Shown: one piece after another, positions 53,426 through 62,388 of the stretch
Numbering within the stretch: the stretch's first letter is position 1
Layout: every line of letters starts with the position of its first letter
Assembly: GCA_963801505.1 (NCBI GenBank)
Contig: CAWDEY010000009.1
Span: 1 to 64,000 of the forward strand
Direction: 5' to 3'
Source: JAOUFP01 sp963801505
GTDB lineage: Bacteria > Nitrospirota > Thermodesulfovibrionia > Thermodesulfovibrionales > UBA6898
DNA: 64,000 nucleotides
The notes under the pieces: model-generated
The model's database searches: none
What the model saw: the letters and a program-made list of their open reading frames with translations, nothing else
What the model was told of the DNA's origin: nothing
Translations under genes and position numbers: made by a program

Positions 53426-54619
53426 TTATATCGGAATGTCATTTATACTGAAGATGCCCAGCAGCATCGAGATCACGATCAAACCTACAATAACGCCCAT
53501 TATCAGTATAAGCGCAGGCTCAAAGAGACTTACGAACCTTTTTATAAGGTTCCTGGTTTCTGCCTCAAACCTCTCTGCGATAAGGAGGAATGTCTCCTCC
53601 AGCTTGCCTGCCTCCTCGCCCACGATTACCATCTGATTGAATATAGGAGGGAAAACCCCGCTTTCCTTCATGGGCTGCGATATCCCCCTGCCCTTGCTCA
53701 CGCCCTCTTCCAAAAGAAAGAGTTTTTTGGAAATGGCATCGTTATCAATAACATCTCTCGATATCCTGATCGCTTCCAGTATCGGCACCCCACTTTGAAG
53801 AAGGGTCCCCAGGGTCCGTGAAAACCTTGAAATAATCAGTTTCATAGTCAGCTTATTGAGTACCGGGATCTTCAATTTCAGATTGTCTATATAACTCTTC
53901 CCCTCGGCTGTTTTCCCGTACCCGCGGATCAGGAATATTACTGCGGCAATTGCAGCGAAAATCGCCCACCAGTATGAGGAAAAAAAGCCGCTGACCCTTA
54001 TCAGCATAAGGGTCGGCAGGGGAAGTGCCTGTCCCATGTCCGAGAATATCTTGGAAAAATTCGGCACAACATAGAGCATCAAAACAGCCACCGCCAGGCC
54101 GCCGACGCCTGAAAGCAAGATCGGATATATCATCGCAGAGATAATCTCCTCTCTGAAAGACATGGAAGTTTCAAGAAAAGATACCAGTCTTTTTATGACG
54201 ACCTCAAGGATGCCGCCTGATTCTCCCGCCTTTATCATGTTGATATAGACACGAGGGAATATCTTATGCCGCCCCATCGCGTAAGAGAGCGTATTGCCCT
54301 TCTGGATATCTATATATACCTCCCGCACAACAGACTTCATTGCTTTTTTCTCGGAATGTTCGGAAAGCACATACAGTGCCCTGTCAATAGGCAGCCCTGA
54401 ATCCAGAAGGTTGCCGAGTTCCTGTGTGAACGTCAGAAGGTCTTTAAGGGAAATCCGCTCGAAAAAACTGTTCTCCTTCGCTTCGCCTGCCTTGATGCTC
54501 AGGGGGATGAGGCCTTTCCCTCGCAAGATGGACTTCAGTTCGTCTTCATTGGAAGACGTAAGCGCGTCCTTTATCTTCCTGCCCGAGGGATCGACAGCTT
54601 CATAATTATACAGCGGCAT
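53426..54619 (-). CDS. gspF: Type II secretion inner-membrane protein GspF
   Basis: 397 residues. N-terminal MPLYNYEAVDPSGRKIKDAL, then two repeated PilC/GspF domains (FTQELGNLLDSGLPIDRAL and FSRTLGTLLQSGVPILEAI are the paired starts), three membrane segments, and the C-terminal EPALILIMGVIVGLIVISMLLGIF. It links the ATPase GspE to the pseudopilins. gspE and gspD are not in the window. First gene of the operon. Confidence 0.95.
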   Translation of the reverse strand: MPLYNYEAVDPSGRKIKDALTSSNEDELKSILRGKGLIPLSIKAGEAKENSFFERISLKDLLTFTQELGNLLDSGLPIDRALYVLSEHSEKKAMKSVVREVYIDIQKGNTLSYAMGRHKIFPRVYINMIKAGESGGILEVVIKRLVSFLETSMSFREEIISAMIYPILLSGVGGLAVAVLMLYVVPNFSKIFSDMGQALPLPTLMLIRVSGFFSSYWWAIFAAIAAVIFLIRGYGKTAEGKSYIDNLKLKIPVLNKLTMKLIISRFSRTLGTLLQSGVPILEAIRISRDVIDNDAISKKLFLLEEGVSKGRGISQPMKESGVFPPIFNQMVIVGEEAGKLEETFLLIAERFEAETRNLIKRFVSLFEPALILIMGVIVGLIVISMLLGIFSINDIPI

Positions 54620-54915
54620 ATATTATATTATCATTACGCTTACAACAGGGTCAATTAAGGCACTGCCGCACTGCTGCCACATTCAGGATTACGTCAAACA
54701 GCGTTGATGATCATGACAAGACCGTGGAAGTTCTCCTGCTGTCAGAAAATCTGGCTTTACCTGCAATCAAGGTAGATGATACAATCTCTTTTATTCCAGT
54801 GGCATATGACCGTATAGAAGAATGGTAAAATGAACGGTCGCGGGAAAGGTTATATGTCCGGCAAATGCAGTATAATATACTGTTTCTTAAATTATGAAAA
54901 GATAGAGGTAGAAAC

Positions 54916-56190
54916 ATGAAAGTACTTGTTATAGGCGGCGGGGGGAGGGAGCACGCCCTTGTATGGAAGCTTTCTCAAAGCAGGTCGGTCGATAAGATCT
55001 ACTGCTGTCCGGGCAATGCAGGGATTGCAGGACTTGCAGAATGCATAAATGTAAATCAGACCGACTTCAGCGCGCTGCTGGATTTAGTAAAATACGAATG
55101 GATAGACCTCACCATCGTAGGACCTGAAGACCCTCTGTCAAAGGGCATTGTAGATCTCTTCGAAAAAGAGGGGAGAAAGATTCTGGGACCGACAAAGGCA
55201 GCGGCACAGCTGGAGTCAAGCAAGGTCTTCTCCAAAGACCTCATGAAATCCTACGGCATACCGACTGCGGAATACCGTGTATTTACCTCTTATTTGCATG
55301 CTGAAGAATATTTGAGGTTCAAAGGCACACCGATAGTAATAAAGGCGGATGGACTGGCTGCGGGAAAAGGGGTTTTCATTGCCAGCACAATGGATGAGGC
55401 ACTGGACGCCCTGAAGGTAATCATGAAAGACAGGGCCTTTGGCGACGCAGGGAACAAAGTGATCATAGAGGATTGTCTCAAGGGTGAGGAGGCCTCATAC
55501 ATGGTCTTCACAGACGGCAAGACCATCGTTCCTATGGTAAGCTCCCAGGACCATAAGCGCATCTTTGACAATGATAAAGGACCCAACACAGGCGGAATGG
55601 GTGCATACAGTCCTGCGCCTGTAATTACAGAGGAGATTGAGAAGGTCGTTATGGAAAAGATTATGAAACCGGCCATCCGGGCCCTCAAATCAGAGGGAAT
55701 AAACTACAAGGGCGTACTCTATGCAGGTCTGATGATTGACAAGGGTGTCCCCTCAGTGCTGGAGTTTAACTGCCGCCTGGGTGACCCTGAAACGCAGCCG
55801 GTGCTCTCCAGGCTTAAAACCGACCTGATGGACATCGCAATGGCGGTCACTGAAGAACGACTTTCAGAAATAAACATAGAATGGAACAACGACCCTTCAG
55901 TATGCGTAGTCCTGTCGTCATACGGATATCCGGGCAAGTACAGAAAGGGCGATGTGATCACAGGCCTTGATGAGGCCAACAAGATTGAAGGCGTCCAGGT
56001 ATTCCATGCAGGAACAGCCTTTAAGGACGACCATGTTGTCACTGCTGGGGGGAGAGTTCTCGGCGTTACAGCCACAGGCAAAGATATCGCCACTGCAAAA
56101 ACAAGGGCATATGAAGCAGCCGGGAAAATAAACTTTAACGGCATGCATTACAGAAAAGACATAGCTGACAGGGCATTGAAAAGACAGTAA
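54916..56190 (+). CDS. purD: Phosphoribosylamine-glycine ligase
   Basis: 424 residues. VLVIGGGGREHALVWKL start, VGPEDPLSKGIVDLF, an ATP-grasp core (PIVIKADGLAAGKGVFIA, PNTGGMGAYSPAPV) and LEFNCRLGDPETQPVLSRL. Second step region of purine synthesis (GAR formation). A TATAAT hexamer at 54871-54876 may be its -10, with no good -35; AGAGGTAG precedes the ATG. The stop codon overlaps the first unit of a heptamer array. purE follows. Confidence 0.96.
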   Translation: MKVLVIGGGGREHALVWKLSQSRSVDKIYCCPGNAGIAGLAECINVNQTDFSALLDLVKYEWIDLTIVGPEDPLSKGIVDLFEKEGRKILGPTKAAAQLESSKVFSKDLMKSYGIPTAEYRVFTSYLHAEEYLRFKGTPIVIKADGLAAGKGVFIASTMDEALDALKVIMKDRAFGDAGNKVIIEDCLKGEEASYMVFTDGKTIVPMVSSQDHKRIFDNDKGPNTGGMGAYSPAPVITEEIEKVVMEKIMKPAIRALKSEGINYKGVLYAGLMIDKGVPSVLEFNCRLGDPETQPVLSRLKTDLMDIAMAVTEERLSEINIEWNNDPSVCVVLSSYGYPGKYRKGDVITGLDEANKIEGVQVFHAGTAFKDDHVVTAGGRVLGVTATGKDIATAKTRAYEAAGKINFNGMHYRKDIADRALKRQ

Positions 56191-56301
56191 TTAGTGACTA
56201 GTGATTAGAGACCAAAAACAGTAAAACTTTGCTGTTGGCTGATTACTAGTCGCTGTTTTTAAGCTGATCACTAATTACTGATCACCAGTGACTAATTACT
56301 G
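56186..56301. repeat. Inverted heptanucleotide arrays between purD and purE
   Basis: Left units AGTAATT, AGTGACT, AGTGATT, AGAGACC (56186-56213) begin inside the purD stop codon. Right units TGATCAC, TAATTAC, TGATCAC, CAGTGAC, TAATTAC (56265-56299) are roughly complementary. AAAAACAG and CTGTTTTT between and after them add further inverted pairs. A long RNA hairpin could form between the two genes. Confidence 0.85.
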
Positions 56302-56321
56302 TTTTTAAGAGGAGGAATTAT

Positions 56322-56819
56322 ATGAAGCCAAGGGTATTGATAATCATGGGCAGCGACTCTGACCTTCCTGTAATGCAAGAAACAGCACGCATTCTGGATG
56401 AATTCACTGTCCCTTTTACCATGACAGTGGCCTCAGCCCACAGAACGCCGGCCAGGACCATGAAGCTGGTCAAGGACGCTGAAAAAAACGGCGTTGATGT
56501 GATTATTGGAGCTGCGGGCATGGCAGCCCATCTGCCTGGCGTCATAGCCTCCCATACTGTGCTGCCGGTTATCGGGGTCCCCCTGGACGCCTCTCCCCTC
56601 AATGGCATGGATGCGCTTCTGAGCATAGCCCAGATGCCCCCTGGCATTCCCGTCGCTACTGTATCAATAGGAAAGGCAGGCGCCAAAAATGCGGCTATCC
56701 TTGCTATTGAGATAATTGCACGTAAGGACCCTGAATTGACCAAAAAACTTCTCGAGCACAGGCAAAAGATGGCAAAAGAAGTCGTGGAAAAGGCAGGCAG
56801 GATAGCAAAGAAGAAGTGA
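56322..56819 (+). CDS. purE: N5-carboxyaminoimidazole ribonucleotide mutase
   Basis: 165 residues: VLIIMGSDSDLPVMQETARIL, ASAHRTPARTMKLVKDA, IIGAAGMAAHLPGVIAS and GVPLDASPLNGMDALLSI are the class I PurE motifs (SDSD and SAHR in the active site). Class I converts N5-CAIR to CAIR and normally works with PurK, which is not in the window. AGGAGG precedes the ATG. The stop overlaps the next start. Confidence 0.96.
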   Translation: MKPRVLIIMGSDSDLPVMQETARILDEFTVPFTMTVASAHRTPARTMKLVKDAEKNGVDVIIGAAGMAAHLPGVIASHTVLPVIGVPLDASPLNGMDALLSIAQMPPGIPVATVSIGKAGAKNAAILAIEIIARKDPELTKKLLEHRQKMAKEVVEKAGRIAKKK

Positions 56820-57679
56820 TGAGGACAGAGCTTGAGTGTTTGCCCTGCTTTCTCAGGCAGACAGTAATCGCGCTGAAACAGATTGAGGGCTTACAGGATG
56901 ATCTCCGGCAGGAGATATTACATGAAGTGCTTTCTATAATTGAGAAAGCAGATATGAACAAACCACCGGCCTATTCAACAACCTTCATGCACAGGGCAAT
57001 AAGGAACAAAATCGGGCAGGACCCCTTCAAAAAAATAAAGTCCGTCTACAACACGATCGCCATGGAGCTGTATTCTGAATTAAAGGAAAAGGTCATAAGC
57101 AGCCGTGATCCCTTATGGACAGCTGCCAGGCTGGCCATCGCGGGCAATATCATTGATTTTGGGATATTCACATCAATCGATATCAGCAAGTCTGTTGGAA
57201 ACGCACTTAAAAAGACCATCGCCATTGATGATTATGATTCTTTCAAAAAAACGGTCACTGAAACAGATACTATCCTCTACCTTCTTGATAACTCAGGAGA
57301 GATTGTATTTGACAAACTCCTGATAGAAGAGCTTCTCCGGAAAGGGAAGAAAGTCACGGCTGTTGTGAAAGGCTCGCCTGTTCTAAACGACGTGACCATG
57401 GACGATGCGCGCCAGACCCGCCTGACTGATATGTGCGAAGTCGTGGATAACGGATCGGATGCGATTGGCACCATACTTGAATGGACAACCCCGGAATTTC
57501 AGTCGCATTTCCAGTCCGCTGACCTTGTTATCAACAAAGGCCAGGGCAACTTCGAAACCTTGACTGATATTGGCGCTGATAATGGAAAAAGAACGTACTT
57601 CCTCTTTCAAGCCAAATGTGAAGTGGTCTCTAAAGATTTAGGACTTTCATATGGTTCAATGCTTCTTAAAAAGTCCTGA
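56819..57679 (+). CDS. DUF89/ARMT1-like metal-dependent phosphatase
   Basis: About 286 residues starting at ATG 56819 (GTG 56816 is possible). RTELECLPCFLRQTVIAL with the CxxC pair is typical of the prokaryotic DUF89 subgroup. YLLDNSGEIVFDKLLIEEL gives the metal-site Asp-Asn, VVKGSPVLNDVTMDDA and ADLVINKGQGNFETL the remaining active-site segments. The family removes phosphate from damaged sugar phosphates and similar metabolites. Coupled to purE by overlap; a link to purine metabolism is only suggested by position. Confidence 0.87.
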   Translation: MRTELECLPCFLRQTVIALKQIEGLQDDLRQEILHEVLSIIEKADMNKPPAYSTTFMHRAIRNKIGQDPFKKIKSVYNTIAMELYSELKEKVISSRDPLWTAARLAIAGNIIDFGIFTSIDISKSVGNALKKTIAIDDYDSFKKTVTETDTILYLLDNSGEIVFDKLLIEELLRKGKKVTAVVKGSPVLNDVTMDDARQTRLTDMCEVVDNGSDAIGTILEWTTPEFQSHFQSADLVINKGQGNFETLTDIGADNGKRTYFLFQAKCEVVSKDLGLSYGSMLLKKS

Positions 57680-57719
57680 TATGGTTAGCTGGTTAAATAG
57701 CAGGCTTGCAAGCAGACAG

Positions 57720-58046
57720 CTATCTTCTCTCCCCTCGTCTGCTGTCGCCATAGCCGCCCCGGCTCTTGAAACCTCCGCCGCCCGGGCCTCTTTTTTCCTG
57801 CGGTTTTGCTTCATTGACAACAATAGATCTGTCCATGACCTGTTTTCCGTTAAACATCTCAATGGCCTTTTTCCCGGCTTCCTCTGAATCCATTTCAACA
57901 AAGCCGAACCCTCTGAGCCGGCCAGTTGCAGCGTCCTCGATAAGCTTCACGTTTACAACTTCTCCTGCCTGTGAAAATAGCTCACGAAGATCGTCCTCTG
58001 TTGCCTTAAAAGAGATGTTCCCTACATACAGTCTCATTGCACTCAT
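57720..58046 (-). CDS. RNA-binding protein with one RRM domain
   Basis: ATG 58046 (MSAMRLYVGNIS) follows GGAGGGCGC and is preferred to the longer frame. RNP-2 is RLYVGN and RNP-1 is RGFGFVEM. The C-terminal tail is Gly/Arg-rich (GPGGGGFKSRGGYGDSRRGERR), as in cyanobacterial and proteobacterial cold-inducible RRM proteins. About 108 residues. Convergent with the DUF89 gene, 40 bases apart. Likely binds single-stranded RNA; targets unknown. Confidence 0.94.
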   Translation of the reverse strand: MSAMRLYVGNISFKATEDDLRELFSQAGEVVNVKLIEDAATGRLRGFGFVEMDSEEAGKKAIEMFNGKQVMDRSIVVNEAKPQEKRGPGGGGFKSRGGYGDSRRGERR

Positions 58047-58180
58047 GCGCCCTCCTAAAAGATAATTAAATCTCCTGAATAAACTCACAGGATAGCCTAA
58101 ATATGACTAATCCTGATATTTTTGTCAAGAACTAAATATTAGACTTTCTAAAGAAAAGATTATTATGCTACCATCTCAAA

Positions 58181-58804
58181 ATGACAATCATACGGCCTGC
58201 TGACACAGGAATCTCCATAGCCATTGAAAAGGCCTCGGGGACAATTAAAAAAGGGGGGGTTATCGCCTATCCCACAGAGACCTTTTACGGTCTCGGTGTC
58301 AAATATGACGACATCGCAGCACTCAGGAAACTATACGGAATCAAACACCGCTCATGGAATAAGGCCCTGCCGCTCATTATAGGGGAAAAGGAAGAGCTTG
58401 ACCTCATCGCCTCACGCATAACAGTCTCAGCAGAAAAGCTGGCCGGGAAATTCTGGCCGGGCCCGCTTACTCTCTTACTCCCTGCAAAGCCTCATATTTC
58501 AGAATTTATTACAGCAAATACAGGGAAAATAGCTGTAAGAATTCCAGGTCAATCATTCGCACTGGACCTTGCACGGTCGCTGGGGTTCCCGATCACAGCC
58601 ACAAGCGCGAACATCTCCGGCATGCCTCCTGCTGATAATGCGGAAGATGTGATCAGGTATTTCGGTGATGCACTGGACCTTATCATAGACTGCGGGAAAA
58701 CCCCGGGTGGAAGACCTTCTACCATTGTAGATGCTTCAGGGGAGAAGATCCGGTTTTTAAGGGCAGGTGCTGTATCCATAGAAGATGTATTTACTGTACT
58801 TTGA
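58181..58804 (+). CDS. L-threonylcarbamoyladenylate synthase (TsaC/Sua5/YciO family)
   Basis: 207 residues with GGVIAYPTETFYGLGV, KHRSWNKALPLIIGE, FWPGPLTLLLPA, VRIPGQSFALDLARSLGFPITATSANISG and GGRPSTIVDAS, all family signatures. Supplies threonylcarbamoyl-AMP for the t6A37 modification of ANN-decoding tRNAs. It lacks the Sua5 C-terminal domain, so it is the short TsaC/YciO type. Ends 7 bases from the converging YwiC-like gene. Confidence 0.92.
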   Translation: MTIIRPADTGISIAIEKASGTIKKGGVIAYPTETFYGLGVKYDDIAALRKLYGIKHRSWNKALPLIIGEKEELDLIASRITVSAEKLAGKFWPGPLTLLLPAKPHISEFITANTGKIAVRIPGQSFALDLARSLGFPITATSANISGMPPADNAEDVIRYFGDALDLIIDCGKTPGGRPSTIVDASGEKIRFLRAGAVSIEDVFTVL

Positions 58805-58811
58805 AATCTAT

Positions 58812-59510
58812 TCAGTGATAGTTCATGGCCATCAATAATAAAAAAGCAGCCCCTTTAATCAATTCCATCCATCCGGTCCCCCTTAATTTCAGTCTGTAGA
58901 GGGTCATGGAGAAAACCAGGTTATCGATCAAAGGCAGGAGGATAAGGACAGGCGTATGCATCAGCAAGTAGATTACGATTGCGAATCCGACATAGATAAC
59001 CATCAGAATTCTTTGCCGCGCGCCTTTTGTAAGCTGCACCCTCACCCTGAAAACACCGGCTGTAAAGAAAACAGCAACAGCAGCAAATAACGCCGGATCA
59101 ATCACTCCGGTCGCTGTCAGCTTTGCAACCACTGCTGAGAGCGAAAGAAGGACAAAGCCTGATATCTCTGTAATAAGCGAATGTTCCCCCAGAAATTTAA
59201 GGCATATCAGATAGGTAAAAGGCACAAGCGCATAAGGCATCAATAAGGCCAGATCTTTCCCCAAAACAGGCAGAAGCAGCATGGTGGCTACTAAAACCTG
59301 CAGCACAAAAACTGCCAGAAATCTGGCAGCCTTTCCTCCGCGACGCCTCATCCAGAGAACAAAAGCCTGCTTTGAATTGATATACAGAGCGATCGCCATG
59401 AAAACAGAGAGTGCCCCCGGGATCACCCTGCCGCTGACAACAAGGCCTGTAAGATAGGAGAGTGTCATCACTCCCCATGAGCCGTATTCTTTTAAAATGT
59501 ATTGTTTCAA
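58812..59510 (-). CDS. YwiC-like integral membrane protein
   Basis: 232 residues with about seven hydrophobic segments. The start MKQYILKEYGSWGVMTLSYL carries the [EH]-x-GSW motif near the N-terminus, as in YwiC-like proteins, and VRVQLTKGARQRI is the conserved cytoplasmic loop. Function of the family is unknown. Upstream, 59511-59899 contains a repeat and a structured hairpin but no clear gene. Confidence 0.75.
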   Translation of the reverse strand: MKQYILKEYGSWGVMTLSYLTGLVVSGRVIPGALSVFMAIALYINSKQAFVLWMRRRGGKAARFLAVFVLQVLVATMLLLPVLGKDLALLMPYALVPFTYLICLKFLGEHSLITEISGFVLLSLSAVVAKLTATGVIDPALFAAVAVFFTAGVFRVRVQLTKGARQRILMVIYVGFAIVIYLLMHTPVLILLPLIDNLVFSMTLYRLKLRGTGWMELIKGAAFLLLMAMNYH

Positions 59511-59589
59511 ACTTTCTCCTCATAGGATCATCTTGCGTGTTGTGCTTTATTTTGTGTAAACTGCGTATAAAGTAGTTAGTCTCTTGCCT

Positions 59590-59664
59590 GTCATTCCCGC
59601 AGGTCGTTAGCAGGAATCCAGTATTCTCACTGGTTGTGGATCCCCGGGTCAAGCCCGAGGTGAC
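59590..59664. repeat. Dispersed intergenic palindrome, second good copy
   Basis: GTCATTCCCGCAGG ... CAGGAATCCAGTATTC ... GTGGATCCCCGGGTCAAGCC ... GAGGTGAC matches the copy at 12574-12649 in length and in both arms. It lies upstream of the YwiC-like gene. Confidence 0.75.
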
Positions 59665-59746
59665 AGATTGTGAATTGAAGACTCCCTCCGGCGACCGCAG
59701 GGAATCTCAATGCAAGGAATGATTTTTTCATTATATTCGCTCCTAA

Positions 59747-59789
59747 CCCCGTGGCACCAATAGTAGGGGCCTTAGGCCAGACCACGGGG
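59747..59789. other. Structured hairpin between ftsH and the YwiC-like gene
   Basis: CCCCGTGG (59747-59754) pairs perfectly with CCACGGGG (59782-59789); inside lies a second palindrome GGCCTTAGGCC. On the minus strand it is followed by TTAGGAGCG and ATG at 59734, opening a 33-codon frame that runs into the intergenic palindrome. It could be an RNA leader, a terminator of ftsH or part of a decayed mobile unit. Confidence 0.4.
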
Positions 59790-59899
59790 AGTATCACTCG
59801 CTATCCATTTATTCGCAGACACTACTTATATTTTCCCAGAAAAAATCGGTGAAGGAAATGAGACAGATCATACTGTCTGAATGCAAAAGAAATGCCGGA

Positions 59900-61810
59900 T
59901 TATTCCGTGGTCTTTGTCTGTGTCTTCTCTCTGGAATCGTTTATTATCTTATCAATATCAGTCTTATCAAGTATCTCCTCTTTTATAAGCGCCTCTGCAA
60001 GACTGTCGAGCACTTCTCTGTTTTTAAGCAATATCTCCTTTGCGCGTGCTTCCGCAATATTAAGAAGCTTCTGTATCTCCTGGTCTATAAGCCATGCCAT
60101 CTCTTCGCTGTAACGTTTCGGCTGGGCAAGCTCCATGCCAAGGAAGGGATGTTCCTCTCCCCTTCCAAGGTTCACCGGCCCTATTTTTTCACTCATGCCC
60201 CATTGGGCCACCATCTTCTCCGCAAGTTTGGTAGCTTCCTTCAGGTCATTCTGTGCCCCGCTGCTGACATCATCAAAAACAATTTTTTCAGCGTTTCTGC
60301 CTCCGAGGGCCACACTCAACTTGTTCATAAGGTATGTCATCGGATAATAATGCCTGTCTTCCTCAGGCAGCAGCTGCGTAACACCCATGGCCATTCCACG
60401 GGGTATAATGCTTACTTTATAAAGAGGGTCTGTGCCGGGCAATTCCCAGGCAACAAGGGCATGTCCTGCCTCGTGATAAGCGGTTATCTTTTTTTCCATA
60501 TCATTGATTGTCTCTTCCCTTACTGCCCCCATCAATAAAATGTCCCTTGCCTCTTCAAAGTCACGCATGTAGACGCGGTCTTTTTTGCTCCTCAGTGCAA
60601 CAAGGGCCGCCTCATTGGCCAGGTTTTCAAGGTCCGCCCCTGTCATGCCGGGAGTCCCTCTTGCGATGACTTCGAGATTGACATCATCAGCCAGCACCTT
60701 GCCTCTGACATGGATCTCAAGGATGGCCTTGCGTTCCTTCCATCCAGGCCTGTCGATAACAATATGTCTGTCAAACCGGCCCGGTCTTAAAAGTGCAGGG
60801 TCAAGCACATCAGGTCTGTTCGTTGCAGCCATGACAATCACTTCAGTATGAGGATCAAAACCGTCCATCTCGCTTAAAAGCTGGTTGAGGGTCTGCTCCC
60901 TCTCATCATGTCCCCCTCCCAAGCCGGTGCCCCGTGTGCGGCCCACAGCATCGATCTCATCTATAAAAATAATGCTCGGGTGTGCCTCTTTGGCCTTTTT
61001 AAACATGTCCCTCACGCGGGAAGCCCCGACACCTACGAACATCTCTATGAATTCCGACGCGCTGATGCTGAAAAAAGGCACCCCAGCCTCACCTGCTGTT
61101 GCTCGTGCGAGAAGGGTCTTACCTGTGCCGGGAGGCCCCACCAGCAGCACCCCCTTGGGGACCTTTGCCCCGATGCTTGCAAAACGGGAAGGGTCCTTCA
61201 GGAATTCGACTGTCTCCATAAGTTCGTTTTTCACCTTGTCCATACCGGCAACATCCTTGAAGGTTATCCCCGGTTTTTTGGAATCAAAGAGTTTGGCCTT
61301 GCTTGCCCCGAAGCTGAAAACTCCTCCCGGGCCTCCCTGCATCTGCTGCTGTGTGCGCCTCATCAGAAAGATCCATACACCAATTATTAGCGCCCAGGGG
61401 AGAAGTCCCAATACAAACTGCCAAAGAAGAGACCTCTCTTCTTCAGGTCCTATTGTAATAAGCACATGCTTTTCTTCAAGCTTGCTCAGGAGGGCTTCCC
61501 CCTGAAAGGAAGGCAGGAAGGTCCTGAAGTCTTTCACTGTTACAGCCTTCGCCTCGCCCGGCATGCTGACTTGGATGTCCTTATTAAAAACACCGGTGAC
61601 AACAAGTTTTTTTATCAAAACAGACTTGATATTGCCTGCTTCCAACTGCTCCATAAACTTGCTGTAGCTTATGTCATACAGCACCGGCTGGTTGTTTTCT
61701 GCAAAATATTGGGTCCATACGATCAGGAAAATAAAGATAAGAAGGGAGGCCATAATTGCCCGCCATTGCGGGGTTTTTAATTTATCTATCAGTTTTTCTT
61801 TCTCAGCCAT
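59900..61810 (-). CDS. ftsH: ATP-dependent zinc metalloprotease FtsH
   Basis: 636 residues. Two N-terminal membrane segments (about 17-34 and 135-150) enclose a periplasmic domain. The AAA+ module has Walker A GPPGTGKT, Walker B IIFIDEIDA and SRH ATNRPDVLDPALLRPGRFDR (20 residues). The protease zinc site is HEAGH in TAYHEAGHAL, with a downstream Asp. A coiled C-terminal end follows. Membrane-bound quality-control protease; in gram-negatives it also sets LPS synthesis through LpxC turnover. Intact, usual length. Confidence 0.97.
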   Translation of the reverse strand: MAEKEKLIDKLKTPQWRAIMASLLIFIFLIVWTQYFAENNQPVLYDISYSKFMEQLEAGNIKSVLIKKLVVTGVFNKDIQVSMPGEAKAVTVKDFRTFLPSFQGEALLSKLEEKHVLITIGPEEERSLLWQFVLGLLPWALIIGVWIFLMRRTQQQMQGGPGGVFSFGASKAKLFDSKKPGITFKDVAGMDKVKNELMETVEFLKDPSRFASIGAKVPKGVLLVGPPGTGKTLLARATAGEAGVPFFSISASEFIEMFVGVGASRVRDMFKKAKEAHPSIIFIDEIDAVGRTRGTGLGGGHDEREQTLNQLLSEMDGFDPHTEVIVMAATNRPDVLDPALLRPGRFDRHIVIDRPGWKERKAILEIHVRGKVLADDVNLEVIARGTPGMTGADLENLANEAALVALRSKKDRVYMRDFEEARDILLMGAVREETINDMEKKITAYHEAGHALVAWELPGTDPLYKVSIIPRGMAMGVTQLLPEEDRHYYPMTYLMNKLSVALGGRNAEKIVFDDVSSGAQNDLKEATKLAEKMVAQWGMSEKIGPVNLGRGEEHPFLGMELAQPKRYSEEMAWLIDQEIQKLLNIAEARAKEILLKNREVLDSLAEALIKEEILDKTDIDKIINDSREKTQTKTTE

Positions 61811-62010
61811 GCCTCCATTGTAGCATCTAATCCGACCTTCTCCAAAACAAAAAATGTGTTATGACTGAATGGCCCTGCAAACTTCAAAAGGCTGATGTGA
61901 AGCAGGTGGTGCTTTGCCCGCTGATCTTTAGCCGATGCACTGCAAAACTGGACAAATCACTTCTTCACTCTCATAATAAATCAGATGACAGATGATAGAG
62001 GGAACAACAG

Positions 62011-62388
62011 ATGAGTACGGACTATTGTCCATTTTGCTCTATACCGGCATGCGAGATACTTGCTGAGAACAGATACTCTCTGGCTGTCAGGGACAGATCT
62101 CCTGTCAGTGAGGGCCATACGCTAATTATTACTAAACGGCATGTCGGTGATTTTTTTGAACTCTCGCCCAGGGAACGGATTAATACATTCGCACTTCTTA
62201 CAAAAATGAAAGACGAAATAGATGGTCAGCTGCATCCGGACGGGTATAACATTGGAATGAACATCGGGGAGGCGGCAGGCCAGAAAATTCTTCATGTGCA
62301 TATACATCTGATTCCTAGAATGAAAGATCAAACGGTAAATGGGAAACGTTTTGTTAAAGGGGTCATTAGGCATAAGATGAGCTATTAA
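62011..62388 (+). CDS. HIT-family nucleotide hydrolase/transferase
   Basis: 125 residues. CPFCSI and a Cys further on form the usual N-terminal metal-binding start, SEGHTLIITKRHVGDFFELS is conserved, and HVHIHLIPR is the histidine-triad active site. Probably hydrolyses nucleoside phosphoramidates or dinucleoside polyphosphates. Stand-alone; the 200 bases upstream and the 194 bases downstream contain no gene that I can see. Confidence 0.94.
   Translation: MSTDYCPFCSIPACEILAENRYSLAVRDRSPVSEGHTLIITKRHVGDFFELSPRERINTFALLTKMKDEIDGQLHPDGYNIGMNIGEAAGQKILHVHIHLIPRMKDQTVNGKRFVKGVIRHKMSY

Noticed and set aside
1484..56301. Heptamer arrays as CRISPR
   Set aside because: The units are 7 bp with no spacers, lie mostly in coding genes and no cas gene is present.
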